Of a stretch of 64,000 nt of DNA, positions 17,924 to 27,038 are shown piece after piece. The DNA is from Actinoplanes sandaracinus (lineage in GTDB: Bacteria; Actinomycetota; Actinomycetes; Mycobacteriales; Micromonosporaceae). Position numbers and translations under genes: made by a program. The stretch is from NCBI RefSeq assembly GCF_030009775.1, contig NZ_JASCTH010000013.1, positions 214,150-278,149 on the forward strand, given 5' to 3'. Under the pieces are notes generated by a model, which saw only the letters and a program-made list of their open reading frames with translations, ran no database searches and was not told the DNA's origin. Positions within the stretch are counted from its first letter, which is position 1; every line of letters starts with the position of its first letter.

Positions 17924-19677
17924 TGCTTCTCCTCCGACCCGCACAACTGGAACCAGTAGAACCCGTGCCCCGGGAGCGTCAGCAGGTAAGGCAGTTGCCC
18001 GATCCGGGGGAAGTTGACGTGTCCGGTCAGCTCCACGGGTGTGTAACCGTTCCAGTGCTGCAGGTTCAGCTCGATCGGTTGCGGGAAGCGTGACAGGTTG
18101 TTGACGCAGAGCACCACGTCGTCACCGATCTCCCGCAGATAGGCGAGGACCGACGGGTTGGAGCCACCCAGCTCACGGAACGTGCCGACGGCGAACGCCT
18201 CGTGCCTGCGGCGGACGGCGAGCATGGTCCGCGTCCAGTTCAGCAGGGAGGTCGCGCTGTCCCGCTGGGCCTCCACGTTGACCGCCTGGTATCCGTACAC
18301 CGGGTCCTGGTTGACCGGCAGATAGAGCCGGCCCGGCGTGGCGGTGGAGAAGCCGGCGTTGCGGTCCGGGGTCCACTGCATCGGGGTGCGCACGCCGTCG
18401 CGGTCACCGAGCCAGATGTTGTCGCCCATCCCGATCTCGTCGCCGTAGTAGAGGACCGGCGAGCCGGGCAGCGACAGCAGCAGGGCGGTGAACAGCTCGA
18501 TCTGGTTGCGGTCGTTCTCCAGCAGCGGGGCGAGCCGGCGGCGGATGCCGACGTTCGCCTTCATCCGCGGGTCCTTGGCGTACTCGGAGTACATGTAGTC
18601 GCGTTCTTCGTCGGTCACCATCTCGAGCGTCAACTCGTCGTGGTTACGCAGGAAGATGCCCCACTGGGTGTTCTCCGGAATGGCCGGGGTCTGCGCCAGG
18701 ATCTCCGAGATCGGGAAACGCGACTCGCGCCGCACCGCCATGAAGATGCGCGGCATCAGCGGGAAGTGGAACGCCATGTGGCACTCGTCGCCGCCGGAAC
18801 GCGCGTCGCCGAAGTACTCCACCACGTCGGCCGGCCACTGGTTCGCCTCGGCCAGCAGGACCCGGCCCGGGAACTCGTCGTCGATCACCTTGCGGCAGTG
18901 CTTCAGGAAGTTGTGCGTGGCCGGCAGGTTCTCGCAGTTGGTGCCCTCCTCCTCGAAGAGGTAGGGCACCGCGTCCAGCCGGAATCCGTCGATACCGAGG
19001 TCGAGCCAGAACCGCAGGACGTCGAGCATCGCCTCCTGCACGGCCGGGTTCTCGTAGTTGAGGTCCGGCTGGTGCGAGAAGAACCGGTGCCAGTAGAACT
19101 GCCGCCGCACCGGGTCGAACGTCCAGTTCGACTCCTCGGTGTCGACGAAGATGATGCGCGCGTCCTTGTATTTGTCGCTGGTGTCGTTCCAGACGTAGAA
19201 GTCGCCGTACGGCCCCTCCGGGTCGTGCCGGGACGCCTGGAACCACGGGTGCGAGTCGGACGTGTGGTTCATGACCAGGTCGGTGATCACCCGGATGCCG
19301 CGCTTGTGCGCCGCGTCCAGCAGGGCCACGAAGTCCTCGACCGTGCCGAACTCCGGCAGCACCTTGTAGAAGTCACGGATGTCGTAACCGCCGTCACGCA
19401 GCGGAGAGTCGTAGAACGGCGGCAGCCAGAGGCAGTCCACCCCGAGCCACTGCAGGTAGTCGAGCCGTTCGATGAGCCCCCGCAGATCGCCGCCGCCGTC
19501 CGAGCCCGAGTCGTAGAACGCCCTGACCAGCACCTCGTAGAAGACGGCCCGCTGGAACCAGGTCCGGTCCGCGGGAAGGGCCCTGGCGTGCCCGAAATCG
19601 TCGGCGCTCGGGTGTTCGACCACCCCGTCCTCGGTGTGACTCCCGTCAGACGGGTCGTGCTCGGTCGGCAGCTCCAT
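17920..19677 (-). CDS. treS: Trehalose synthase (maltose/trehalose isomerase)
   Basis: A 585-residue GH13 enzyme that interconverts trehalose and maltose. Visible motifs are RAFYDSGSDGGGD near the N-terminus, DLVMNHTSDSHPWF, GFRLDAVPY (nucleophile Asp), LAEANQWP (acid/base Glu) and FLRNHDEL (third catalytic Asp). The length and C-terminal beta domain match monofunctional TreS; no maltokinase domain is fused. It sits 13 bp after glgE and overlaps mak by 4 bp. Confidence 0.95.
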   Translation of the reverse strand: MELPTEHDPSDGSHTEDGVVEHPSADDFGHARALPADRTWFQRAVFYEVLVRAFYDSGSDGGGDLRGLIERLDYLQWLGVDCLWLPPFYDSPLRDGGYDIRDFYKVLPEFGTVEDFVALLDAAHKRGIRVITDLVMNHTSDSHPWFQASRHDPEGPYGDFYVWNDTSDKYKDARIIFVDTEESNWTFDPVRRQFYWHRFFSHQPDLNYENPAVQEAMLDVLRFWLDLGIDGFRLDAVPYLFEEEGTNCENLPATHNFLKHCRKVIDDEFPGRVLLAEANQWPADVVEYFGDARSGGDECHMAFHFPLMPRIFMAVRRESRFPISEILAQTPAIPENTQWGIFLRNHDELTLEMVTDEERDYMYSEYAKDPRMKANVGIRRRLAPLLENDRNQIELFTALLLSLPGSPVLYYGDEIGMGDNIWLGDRDGVRTPMQWTPDRNAGFSTATPGRLYLPVNQDPVYGYQAVNVEAQRDSATSLLNWTRTMLAVRRRHEAFAVGTFRELGGSNPSVLAYLREIGDDVVLCVNNLSRFPQPIELNLQHWNGYTPVELTGHVNFPRIGQLPYLLTLPGHGFYWFQLCGSEEKQ

Positions 19678-19690
19678 CGTCTTTCTCCCC

Positions 19691-21655
19691 CTACCCCGCC
19701 TGAACGACGAAGATGTGCGCCGGCTCGACGTACGGGTCGATCCGGACCGCGTTGTACTGACCCCACTCGTAAGTCGCCCCGCTGATCTGGTCGACCACCG
19801 TGAAACGCTCGTGCCAGTCCATGCCCAGCGCCGGCATGTCCAGAGTGGTGTTGCCCCACTGCACGTTGCTGCTGTCGAACGAGCAGATGACCAGGACGGT
19901 GTTGCCGGTGTCGGGATCCCGCTTGGAGAAGCAGAGCAGCGCGCCGTTGTCGATCTCGTGGAACCGCAGGTTCCGCAGCCAGTGCAGGGCCGGGTTCTCG
20001 TCGCGGATGCGGTTCAGCTTGGTCAGGTAGGGCGCCAGCGACCGGCCGGTGCGCTCCGCCGCGGCCCAGTCCCGCGGCTTCAGCTCGAACTTCTCGTTGT
20101 CGATGTACTCCTCGGCGCCGGGCCGGGCCACGTGCTCGAACAGTTCGAATCCGGAGTAGAGGCCCCACGACGGGGTGAGCATCGCGGCCAGCGCGGCGCG
20201 GATCTTGAACATCGGCGGACCGCCGTGCTGCAGCGACTCGTGCAGGATGTCGGGCGTGTTCGGCCAGAAGTTCGGCCGCATCCAGTCGATCGAGGTCAGC
20301 AGCTCCTGCATGTACTGACGCATCTCCGCGGCGGTGGTGCGCCAGGTGAAGTACGTGTACGACTGGGTGAAGCCGATCTTGCCGAGCCCGTTCATCATCG
20401 CCGGCCGGGTGAACGCCTCGGCCAGGAACAGCACGTCAGGGTCGGTCTCCTTGACCTTCGGGATCAGCCACTGCCAGAAGTTGACGGCCTTGGTGTGCGG
20501 GTTGTCGACCCGGAAGATCTTGACGCCGTTGTTCACCCAGTGCATGACCACGCGGTAGACCTCGTCGCGCAGCGTGCGGTAGTCGTTGTCCCAGTTGATC
20601 GGGTAGATGTCCTGGTACTTCTTGGGCGGGTTCTCGGCGTACGCGATGGTGCCGTCGGGCTTGGTCGTGAAGAACTGCGGGAACCGCTTGACCCACGGGT
20701 GGTCGGGCGCCGCCTGCAGGGCCAGGTCCAGAGCGACCTCCATGCCGAGCTCCTCGGCCCGCTCCCGGAACCGCCGGAAGTCGTCGAGAGTGCCGAGCTG
20801 CGGGTGGATGGCGTCGTGGCCGCCCTCGTCGGAGCCGATCGCCCAGGGCGAGCCGACGTCCTCCGGGCGGGCCACCAGCGTGTTGTTCCGCCCCTTACGG
20901 TTGATCTTGCCGATCGGGTGGATCGGCGGCAGATAGACCACGTTGAAGCCCATCGCCGCGATGGCCGGCAGCCGCTGCGCCGCGGTAGCGAACGTGCCGT
21001 GCCGGATCGGCGTCGCGTCCGGGCCGATCTCGGCGCCCTCGGAGCGGGGGAAGAACTCGTACCACGACGAATAGAGAGCGCGGACCCGATCGGCCCAGAT
21101 GGCGAACGAACGCGTCGTGGTCACCAGGAGCCGCACCGGGTTGTGCCAGAGCAGCTCCTCCAGGTCCAGAGCCGGGGTGACCCGGGCGAACAGCGACTTC
21201 TGCTCGTCGCGCAGCGCGGCCGCGGCGTCGCGGACCCGGTCCTCGAACTCCGCCGGCACGATCTTGGTGGCCAGGTCGAGCACGTCGGCGCCCTCGGCCA
21301 GATCGTTGAACAGATCTTCGGCGCCCTGTCCGGCGCCGATCTTCTTCACCACGGCGTCGCGCCACGTCCGGTACGGATCGTCGAACGCCTCCACCGTGAA
21401 CGTCCACCGGCCCACACTGTCCGGGCGGATCGCGGCGTGCCACTGGTCGAGGCCGGGCTCGCCCGGGGTCATGCGGGTGAACGGCTGGGTCTCGCCGTCG
21501 GGGCCGCGCCATACCACGTTCACGCCGAGCGCGTGGTGACCTTCGCGATAGGACACCGCCGAGACGGGAACCAATTCACCGACCACCGCTTTAGCGGGGT
21601 AGCGGCCACCGGCGACAGCCGGTGTCACGTCTTCGATGGGGAAGCGACCGGTCAT
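19691..21655 (-). CDS. glgE: Alpha-1,4-glucan:maltose-1-phosphate maltosyltransferase
   Basis: A 654-residue GH13_3 enzyme that transfers maltosyl units from maltose-1-phosphate to growing alpha-1,4-glucan. Key segments are the N-terminal MTGRFPIEDV, YLPPIHPIGK, EVALDLALQAAPDHPW, IFRVDNPHTK with the nucleophile Asp, FLAEAFTRP with the acid/base Glu, and NTPDILHE with the third Asp. The ATG at 21655 follows GGTGGAG; an upstream in-frame start at 21775 would add 40 residues not found in the family. It is the first gene of the operon glgE-treS-mak-glgB. Confidence 0.95.
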   Translation of the reverse strand: MTGRFPIEDVTPAVAGGRYPAKAVVGELVPVSAVSYREGHHALGVNVVWRGPDGETQPFTRMTPGEPGLDQWHAAIRPDSVGRWTFTVEAFDDPYRTWRDAVVKKIGAGQGAEDLFNDLAEGADVLDLATKIVPAEFEDRVRDAAAALRDEQKSLFARVTPALDLEELLWHNPVRLLVTTTRSFAIWADRVRALYSSWYEFFPRSEGAEIGPDATPIRHGTFATAAQRLPAIAAMGFNVVYLPPIHPIGKINRKGRNNTLVARPEDVGSPWAIGSDEGGHDAIHPQLGTLDDFRRFRERAEELGMEVALDLALQAAPDHPWVKRFPQFFTTKPDGTIAYAENPPKKYQDIYPINWDNDYRTLRDEVYRVVMHWVNNGVKIFRVDNPHTKAVNFWQWLIPKVKETDPDVLFLAEAFTRPAMMNGLGKIGFTQSYTYFTWRTTAAEMRQYMQELLTSIDWMRPNFWPNTPDILHESLQHGGPPMFKIRAALAAMLTPSWGLYSGFELFEHVARPGAEEYIDNEKFELKPRDWAAAERTGRSLAPYLTKLNRIRDENPALHWLRNLRFHEIDNGALLCFSKRDPDTGNTVLVICSFDSSNVQWGNTTLDMPALGMDWHERFTVVDQISGATYEWGQYNAVRIDPYVEPAHIFVVQAG

Positions 21656-22089
21656 GATCTCCACCGTAGTCAGAGGGCAGCCAGAGGACTCGACGACCGG
21701 GAAAACCACCGCCGGCGTCTCTATGACTTCTCCGCAGTGGAGGCTTTTGAAACGGCCGATCGCCGATGCGTCCAACCTACCGGAGGCGGGTGCCTACGGC
21801 GCATCCAGACGCGGCCGCGCGCCGCCGGAAAACACGACAATTTCACCTGCCGGCAACAGACGTTCATCGGGACCCGGCGGCAGCGGCGGCACCGTCAGCC
21901 CGCCCCTCACCGAGATGCGACACCCTCGGCGGTACGGCGTCCGCGCCCCTCTCCGCCACGAGCGACGACGGGAGTGCGTTGGTTGCGGTGCGTTGCCATT
22001 GAGGAACCGTGCTCAAGAACGGCGCCGTGCCACCGAGCTATATCCCTGACGCCACCGGATCCCGGCGGCGCCTGAGGGAGGAGCCCCAC
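21656..22089. other. 434-bp divergent intergenic region upstream of glgE
   Basis: Contains the promoter region of the glgE operon on the minus strand and of the hypothetical gene at 22090 on the plus strand. It is slightly less GC-rich near 21700-21780 and 21830-21860. I found no convincing -35/-10 pair, operator or RNA structure. Confidence 0.4.
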
Positions 22090-22677
22090 GTGACAGGTCC
22101 GTCCACCGCGTTGTCGCCGGTCATCGCTGCCAGCACCCACTGGCTGGCCCGTGCCTACCCCGGTGGCGATTCCAACACGGTGGCGCACACCCTCGCCGAA
22201 CTGCAGGCCCGGCAGGCCGTGACCGTCGCCGCATGGCTCCGCTACCCGACCGAGATCGACGCCGCGCTCGTCGCGATCGCCGGCCCCGGTGGCTCGGCGA
22301 TCCTCGACTGGAAGGCCGGCAGCGAGCCCGACGACGAGTTCGCCGACGGCGAGGGCTGGCGCACCTGGGTCGACGAGGTCGTCGTCAGCTGGGCCGCCTG
22401 CCTGCTAGCCGACCCGCTGCTCGCCCGCCGCGGCGTCGACTCGGTGATCGCCGCGATGCCGGTCCAGCAGGACCACCGGCCCCGCCCGCACGCCCGCCGC
22501 ACCACCGGCACCGGCATGCCCACCGAGTTCCGCCGCCTGCTGCAGCCGGACTCCCGCGACCGCGAGGCCGCCGCTCTGCTGCGCCACCCGGACCTGCTCG
22601 ACCCGATCGCCTCCCTGCACCGCGACACCCTGCTGTACCTGCTCGACGCCGAGCCGGCTGACCTCGCGGTGAGCTGA
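22090..22677 (+). CDS. Hypothetical protein (195 aa)
   Basis: The GTG at 22090 is preceded by GAGGGAGGAG with good spacing; an earlier in-frame ATG at 22009 has no such site. The protein is soluble and helical, with several Trp residues and acidic stretches around residues 80-100 and an Arg/His/Pro-rich loop near 135-145. I recognise no domain or motif. It ends at a strong bidirectional terminator. Confidence 0.65.
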   Translation: MTGPSTALSPVIAASTHWLARAYPGGDSNTVAHTLAELQARQAVTVAAWLRYPTEIDAALVAIAGPGGSAILDWKAGSEPDDEFADGEGWRTWVDEVVVSWAACLLADPLLARRGVDSVIAAMPVQQDHRPRPHARRTTGTGMPTEFRRLLQPDSRDREAAALLRHPDLLDPIASLHRDTLLYLLDAEPADLAVS

Positions 22678-22782
22678 CCGGCCTTCACTGTCGCTCTGAT
22701 TCGGCTTAGATCCGGTCGAATACCGTCTTTCCCTCCCGAGGTCTTGCGCTTGCGCGTCTGACCGCCGGAACGGGGGGGTCCC

Positions 22783-22835
22783 AGGCCGCGAGGCCGGCAC
22801 CGCCCTTGTCCTCCTGGGTGCCGGCCTCGCGGCCT
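22783..22835. terminator. Perfect 19-bp stem, bidirectional terminator
   Basis: Arms 22783-22801 and 22817-22835 are exact reverse complements around a 15-nt loop. The hairpin lies between the convergent genes ending at 22677 and 22888, and is the longest perfect stem with a loop in the window. Confidence 0.8.
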
Positions 22836-22887
22836 CTTTCGGCGTTGCGGGACGGGACTCGTCCAGCGGTCGTGAGGGAGCGGCCCG

Positions 22888-23352
22888 CTACTCGGCGAGG
22901 CGGGCCGGGAAGCCGCCGGTGGCGATCGGTCCCCAGGACTCGATCGTCACGCGGATAAGGCATTTGCCCTGGTCGCGCATGGCTTGGCGGTACTCGTCCC
23001 AGTTCGAGTGCTCGCCGGAGATGCAGCGGAAGTACTCCACCAGCGGTTCGACGGCGTCGGGGAGGTCGATGACCTCGGCGACGCCGTCGACCTGCACCCA
23101 CGGGCCGTTCCACTCGTCCGACAGGACGCAGAGGGTGACCCGCGGGTCGCGGCGGATGTTGGCGACCTTGGCGCGCTCGGGATAGCTGGAGATGACGATG
23201 CGGCCCTCGTCGTCGACGCCGCACGTGTTCGGCGACGACTGCGGGCGCCCGTCCTTACGGGTGGTCATCAGGATCGCGTGGTGCCGCGGGCGCAGGAACT
23301 CGACGAGTTCCTCCCGTCCGACCCGGTCGTTCGTCGCGATGCCGCGCGCCAT
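22888..23352 (-). CDS. PPOX-class F420/flavin-dependent oxidoreductase family protein
   Basis: A 154-residue split-barrel protein. It shows the opening ILMTTRKDGRPQSSPN, the strand IVISSYPERAKVANIRRDPRV, and WVQVDG, typical of the pyridoxamine-5'-phosphate-oxidase-like superfamily. In actinobacteria most such proteins use F420 or flavin; which one applies here cannot be read from the sequence. The ATG has AAAGGGA 6 nt upstream. It lies 15 bp after the ppgK stop (23368) in the same direction, so the two are probably co-transcribed. Confidence 0.82.
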   Translation of the reverse strand: MARGIATNDRVGREELVEFLRPRHHAILMTTRKDGRPQSSPNTCGVDDEGRIVISSYPERAKVANIRRDPRVTLCVLSDEWNGPWVQVDGVAEVIDLPDAVEPLVEYFRCISGEHSNWDEYRQAMRDQGKCLIRVTIESWGPIATGGFPARLAE

Positions 23353-23367
23353 GGCCGATCCCTTTCC

Positions 23368-24171
23368 TCAGGCTTGCGGGGCGGGCTCGGCGGCGTCGAC
23401 CTGGATGGCCCCGGGGTCCTGCGGGCCGGGGCCGGCGGCGGCCTGGCCCGCGGCGATCGCGGCGCCGATGATGCCGGCGTTGTTCAGCAGGGTGGCCGGA
23501 ACGATCGGGGTGCGGATGTCGAGCAGCGGGAAGAACTTCTCCGACTTCTTGCTGACGCCGCCGCCGACGATGAACAGGCGCGGGGAGAGCAGCATCTCGA
23601 CATGGCGCAGGTAACGCTCGACGCGGGCCGCCCACTGCTCCCAGCTCAGGTCCTCCACCTCGCGGGCGCGGTCGGCGGCGAGCAGTTCGGCGTCGGCTCC
23701 ACCGAGCTCCAGGTGACCGAACTCGGTGTTCGGGATCAGGACGCCGTCGAGGAAGAGGGCGCTGCCGATGCCGGTGCCGAAGGTCAACATCATGATCAGG
23801 CCGGACTGGTCGCGGCCCGCCCCGAACGCCACTTCGGCCACACCGGCCGCGTCGGCGTCGTTGAGCACCGTCACGGGCTTGCCGAGCCGCTCGGTGAACA
23901 GCTGCGCCGCGGGCGCGTCGACCCAGGACTTGTCGACGTTGGCCGCGCTGCGGGTCACACCGTCGACGACCACGCCCGGGAACGTCACGCCGATGCTGCC
24001 GAAACCGTCGAACTGGGCCGCCACCTCGGCGACCGCCTCGATCACGCTGTCCACGTCGGCGGGCTGGGGGGTGGGCACACGGACCCGCTCGGCGAGCAGC
24101 TCGCCGCGCGCCGGGTCGACCGGCGCCCCTTTCACGCCGGAGCCGCCGATGTCGATGCCGAGGATGGTCAT
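23368..24171 (-). CDS. ppgK: Polyphosphate glucokinase
   Basis: A 267-residue ROK-family kinase that phosphorylates glucose with polyphosphate (or ATP). Markers are the phosphate-1 loop LGIDIGGSGVKGAPVD (about 4-19), VTFPGVV, LNDADAAGVAE, LTFGTGIGSALF and the C-terminal GGGVSKK. The extra residues after about 245 are Pro/Ala-rich and probably disordered. The enzyme supplies glucose-6-phosphate and fits functionally beside the glucan operon. Confidence 0.9.
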   Translation of the reverse strand: MTILGIDIGGSGVKGAPVDPARGELLAERVRVPTPQPADVDSVIEAVAEVAAQFDGFGSIGVTFPGVVVDGVTRSAANVDKSWVDAPAAQLFTERLGKPVTVLNDADAAGVAEVAFGAGRDQSGLIMMLTFGTGIGSALFLDGVLIPNTEFGHLELGGADAELLAADRAREVEDLSWEQWAARVERYLRHVEMLLSPRLFIVGGGVSKKSEKFFPLLDIRTPIVPATLLNNAGIIGAAIAAGQAAAGPGPQDPGAIQVDAAEPAPQA

Positions 24172-24325
24172 CCGTCTTCCCGTTCTTCAGGTTGTCCTAC
24201 GCCGTTGCTGTCTACCACGTGAGTGCGACCTTAAATCTCGCGCTCTGGAGGACCTCACCGGCCGGACACCATAGGATGAATTCGCTCCGTGGTTCCCGTA
24301 TTCACGCAATGTCACTCATACTTTC

Positions 24326-24356
24326 GGCTAGGCATCGCTAGGCTTCACGGCTAGCG
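24326..24356. promoter_or_regulatory. Three GCTAG direct repeats upstream of the sigma factor gene
   Basis: GCTAG cores lie at 24327, 24337 and 24350 (two followed by GC, one by CG), spaced 10 and 13 bp apart. They lie 65-95 bp before the sigma factor start codon. The near-helical spacing suggests a protein-binding site, but this is inferred from pattern only. Confidence 0.3.
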
Positions 24357-24420
24357 TTGCACTTCAGAACGGTCGCCGCGTGCGGGCACGGCTCTCTGCC
24401 CGTCTGATGGAGGACCACTC

Positions 24421-25248
24421 ATGACCCTGCTGGAAAAATCGCCCGTCGAGACAGCACCCGCTGTGACACCACCCGTGGTCACGCCGCATCACCCCGCGCA
24501 CTCGGTGCCCGGGTCGACCGCGTCGGACCTCCTCGCCGCCATGGCGTCGGCTCCACCGGGCCGGCAACGGTCCCGCTTGCGGGACCGGGCGATCGAGGCG
24601 TGGCTGCCTCTCGCCCGCCACCTCGCCCACCGCTACTCGGGCCGTGGCGAGCCCACCGACGACCTCGTCCAGACCGCCACCGTCGGCCTCATCAAGGCCG
24701 TCGACAAATTCGACCCCGAGCGCGGCGTCGACTTCGCCGGCTACGCCATCCCGACCATCATCGGCGAGATCAAGCGGCACTTCCGCGACCGCACCTGGTC
24801 GGTCCGCGTGCCGCGCCGCCTTCAGGAGCTGCGTCTCGCCATCACCGAGGCCAACTCGACCCTGACCCACAGCCTCGGCCGTTCGCCGACGGTTCCCGAC
24901 ATCGCCGTCCACCTCGGCATCAGCGAGGAGGACGTCCTCGAGGGGCTGGAAGGCGCCCGCGCCTACAACGCCACCTCGCTGTCCACCCCGATCAGCGCCG
25001 ACGGCACCACCGAACTGGGGGACACCCTCGGCGGGGAGGACCACGAGTACGAGATCGCCGAGACGCGGGTCGCGCTCGGGCCGGCGCTGGCCACCCTCGA
25101 CGAGCGGGAGCAGCGGATTCTCACGCTGCGGTTCTACGGCAACCTGACCCAGTCGCAGATCGCCGACCAGATCGGCATCTCCCAGATGCACGTGTCCCGC
25201 CTGCTCACCAAGGCCCTCGGAAAGCTGCGGCGCCAGCTCGCCGACTGA
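24421..25248 (+). CDS. SigB/SigF-family alternative RNA polymerase sigma factor
   Basis: A 275-residue group 3 sigma-70 factor. Region 2 includes DLVQTATVGLIKAVDKFDPERG and GYAIPTIIGEIKRHFRDRTW; region 3 follows at about 135-185; region 4 has LDEREQRILTLRFYGNLTQ and the helix-turn-helix IADQIGISQMHVSRLL. The first 45 residues are a Pro/Thr-rich extension. The ATG has GGAGG 7 nt upstream. No anti-sigma gene is adjacent. It is closely similar in regions 2 and 4 to the sigma-STAS fusion at 61123-62259, so the two are paralogues that may share regulators. The downstream convergent gene encodes a general-stress protein, a common SigB target class. Confidence 0.92.
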   Translation: MTLLEKSPVETAPAVTPPVVTPHHPAHSVPGSTASDLLAAMASAPPGRQRSRLRDRAIEAWLPLARHLAHRYSGRGEPTDDLVQTATVGLIKAVDKFDPERGVDFAGYAIPTIIGEIKRHFRDRTWSVRVPRRLQELRLAITEANSTLTHSLGRSPTVPDIAVHLGISEEDVLEGLEGARAYNATSLSTPISADGTTELGDTLGGEDHEYEIAETRVALGPALATLDEREQRILTLRFYGNLTQSQIADQIGISQMHVSRLLTKALGKLRRQLAD

Positions 25249-25302
25249 AACGGCGTGGCAAGCGACCGGGACGGTGTGCGAAACGACGCAAACGGCATGA
25301 GG

Positions 25303-25335
25303 GAACCCCGCGGACCGGCCTGGTCCACGGGGTTC
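25303..25335. terminator. 14-bp stem with one mismatch, bidirectional terminator
   Basis: Arms 25303-25316 and 25322-25335 pair with a single mismatch around a 5-nt loop, between the convergent sigma factor and stress-protein genes. Confidence 0.7.
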
Positions 25336-25340
25336 TCGCG

Positions 25341-25955
25341 TCACTGGGCGCCGCTGGCCTGCCAATTCAGGCTGATGAGCAGCGTGCGGGCCTCGTCGGC
25401 GACCTCGGTGTCGGCGTGGACCTCGTAGGTCGCGGCCTGCAGCGAACTGCGGGAGGTGAAGTCGCGGCGCCCGCCGGTGGCGGCGTGGGCGATGGCGCCG
25501 AAGATCGCGCCCCAGATCGCGCCGATGATCACCGTGGTGAGGAGCACGGCGATCCAGCTGGAGTCGCTGAAGATGCCGAAGAAGAGGCCGATCAGCAGAC
25601 CGAACCAGGCGCCGCTGGCCGCGCCCGCGAGGGCCGCCCGGGCGGTGGTGAGCCGGCCGAGGACGTTCTCCACGAGGCGCAGGTCGGTGCCGACGATCGA
25701 GGTCCGCTGGACCGGGAACCTGTTGTCGGAGAGGTGGTCGACGGCCTGCTGGGCCAGGGCGTAGTCGGGGTACGTGCCGACCACGACGGTCGGGCCGCTC
25801 CCCATGCCGGTGCCGGTGGTCTGGGCGGGCAGTGCGGGAACCGCTCCGGCGGGCCCGGGCGGAACCGCGGCGCCGGCCGGGTCTCGGGTGGGCGGGACGT
25901 TCGCCGCCTGCTCCCGGGTGGGCGGGAACGAGGTGTCGCCGGTGGGGTTGGTCAT
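25341..25955 (-). CDS. General stress protein 17M-like (GSP17M/YflT) membrane-associated protein
   Basis: A 204-residue protein. After a Pro-rich N-terminus, residues about 54-100 match the GSP17M fold (VVVGTYPDYALAQQAVDHL, then VPxQRTSIVGTDLR). Two glycine-rich hydrophobic helices at about 105-150 contain GxxxG spacing. The ATG overlaps the PAP2 stop by 4 bp (ATGA). The open frame extends much further upstream, but that extension is antisense to the PAP2 and glucosaminidase genes and is not used. Family members in Bacillus are SigB-dependent. Confidence 0.82.
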   Translation of the reverse strand: MTNPTGDTSFPPTREQAANVPPTRDPAGAAVPPGPAGAVPALPAQTTGTGMGSGPTVVVGTYPDYALAQQAVDHLSDNRFPVQRTSIVGTDLRLVENVLGRLTTARAALAGAASGAWFGLLIGLFFGIFSDSSWIAVLLTTVIIGAIWGAIFGAIAHAATGGRRDFTSRSSLQAATYEVHADTEVADEARTLLISLNWQASGAQ

Positions 25956-26863
25956 GCGGACTCTCCCTGAGGGGTGCGGGCGGAGGCGGAGGGTTCGCCG
26001 GCGGTCAGGCGGACCCAGGCGATGAAGGAGACGGCGACGGCGGCGACGATGCCGGCCACGCCGGTGAGGAAGGCGAAGCGGCCGGAGACCAGATCCGGCA
26101 GGGGCCGTTCGGACAGCGCGACCGCGCCCATGCCGAACAGGGCGGTCGCGGCGGCCAGCGCGGCGGTCACCCCCAGGACCACCATGACCAGGCGGTTGGG
26201 CAGGTGGATGGGGCGGGACGGGCCGGTGCGGCGCAGGCGCACCCCGAAGACCGCCAGCGAGCCGCAGGCCAGAACGATGAGCAGGGCGGCGATGACGTCG
26301 CTGGGGCGGTGCCACTCGGCCCAGACGGTGGCCACCGAGACGACCGTCACGTAACCGGCCCCGGCCAGGCCGACGGTGCCCCGGAGCGCCCGCGGGAGGA
26401 CCAGGACCAGCACGAACGCGGCGGTGGCGGCGGCGGTCGCGTGTCCGCTGGGCCACGAGTTGGGCGCCGGGAAGCCGTCCAGGTCGGGGCGACCCAGGTG
26501 GGCCTTGAGCTGCTGGGTGACGAGATTCGCGCTCACCACCACGAAACCGGCCGCGACGGCGAGGTCGAGGCGGCGGCGCACCACACCGAAGATCGCGGCG
26601 AACACGCAGACGATCGCGAGCGCGGCGAAGCGGGTGGCGTCGAGGGTACGGGTGAGCACCGCGCTGACCCGCGGATGGTCGAAGTCGCCACCGCGCAGCG
26701 CCTCGGTGTCCACCGACTGGCCCAGGGCCGTGCCGACGAACAGCCGGTGCACGGCGAACGTGCCGGCCACGGCGAGGGCCGCGAGCAACAGCGGGGTGAT
26801 GGTGTGCCACACGCTGCCCGCCGGCGTGCGGGTGGTGACCGTGCGGGACTCGACAGCGGTCAT
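25952..26863 (-). CDS. PAP2-family membrane phosphatase
   Basis: A 303-residue integral membrane protein with the three PAP2 phosphatase motifs: KAHLGRPD (K-x6-RP type), PSGHA and a following AEWHRPSDV (S-R-x5-H-x3-D type). About seven to eight hydrophobic segments are visible, with extra helices after the catalytic domain. Likely substrates are undecaprenyl pyrophosphate or other lipid phosphates. The ATG at 26863 has GGAGAG 7 nt upstream. It is translationally coupled to the GSP17M gene. Confidence 0.88.
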   Translation of the reverse strand: MTAVESRTVTTRTPAGSVWHTITPLLLAALAVAGTFAVHRLFVGTALGQSVDTEALRGGDFDHPRVSAVLTRTLDATRFAALAIVCVFAAIFGVVRRRLDLAVAAGFVVVSANLVTQQLKAHLGRPDLDGFPAPNSWPSGHATAAATAAFVLVLVLPRALRGTVGLAGAGYVTVVSVATVWAEWHRPSDVIAALLIVLACGSLAVFGVRLRRTGPSRPIHLPNRLVMVVLGVTAALAAATALFGMGAVALSERPLPDLVSGRFAFLTGVAGIVAAVAVSFIAWVRLTAGEPSASARTPQGESA

Positions 26864-27038
26864 CGGGAACCTCTCCTGGACTGACGATGCGGACACGCTT
26901 TCCCCAATCCGCACGATTTCCAAGCACGGCAACGCGGGCGCACCCGTTCGAGGCCCGGAGGTGCAACGCGCGGGATGGATCTTCGTAACCGACGACGACG
27001 GGAATGTCCGTCTTTGCCGGTATGAAGGGGACTCGTTC

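Noticed and set aside
19715..22075. 786-codon plus-strand open frame opposite glgE
   Set aside because: It is antisense to the GlgE coding sequence, with Arg/Val/Asp-rich shadow composition typical of high-GC DNA. GlgE has all catalytic motifs on the other strand.
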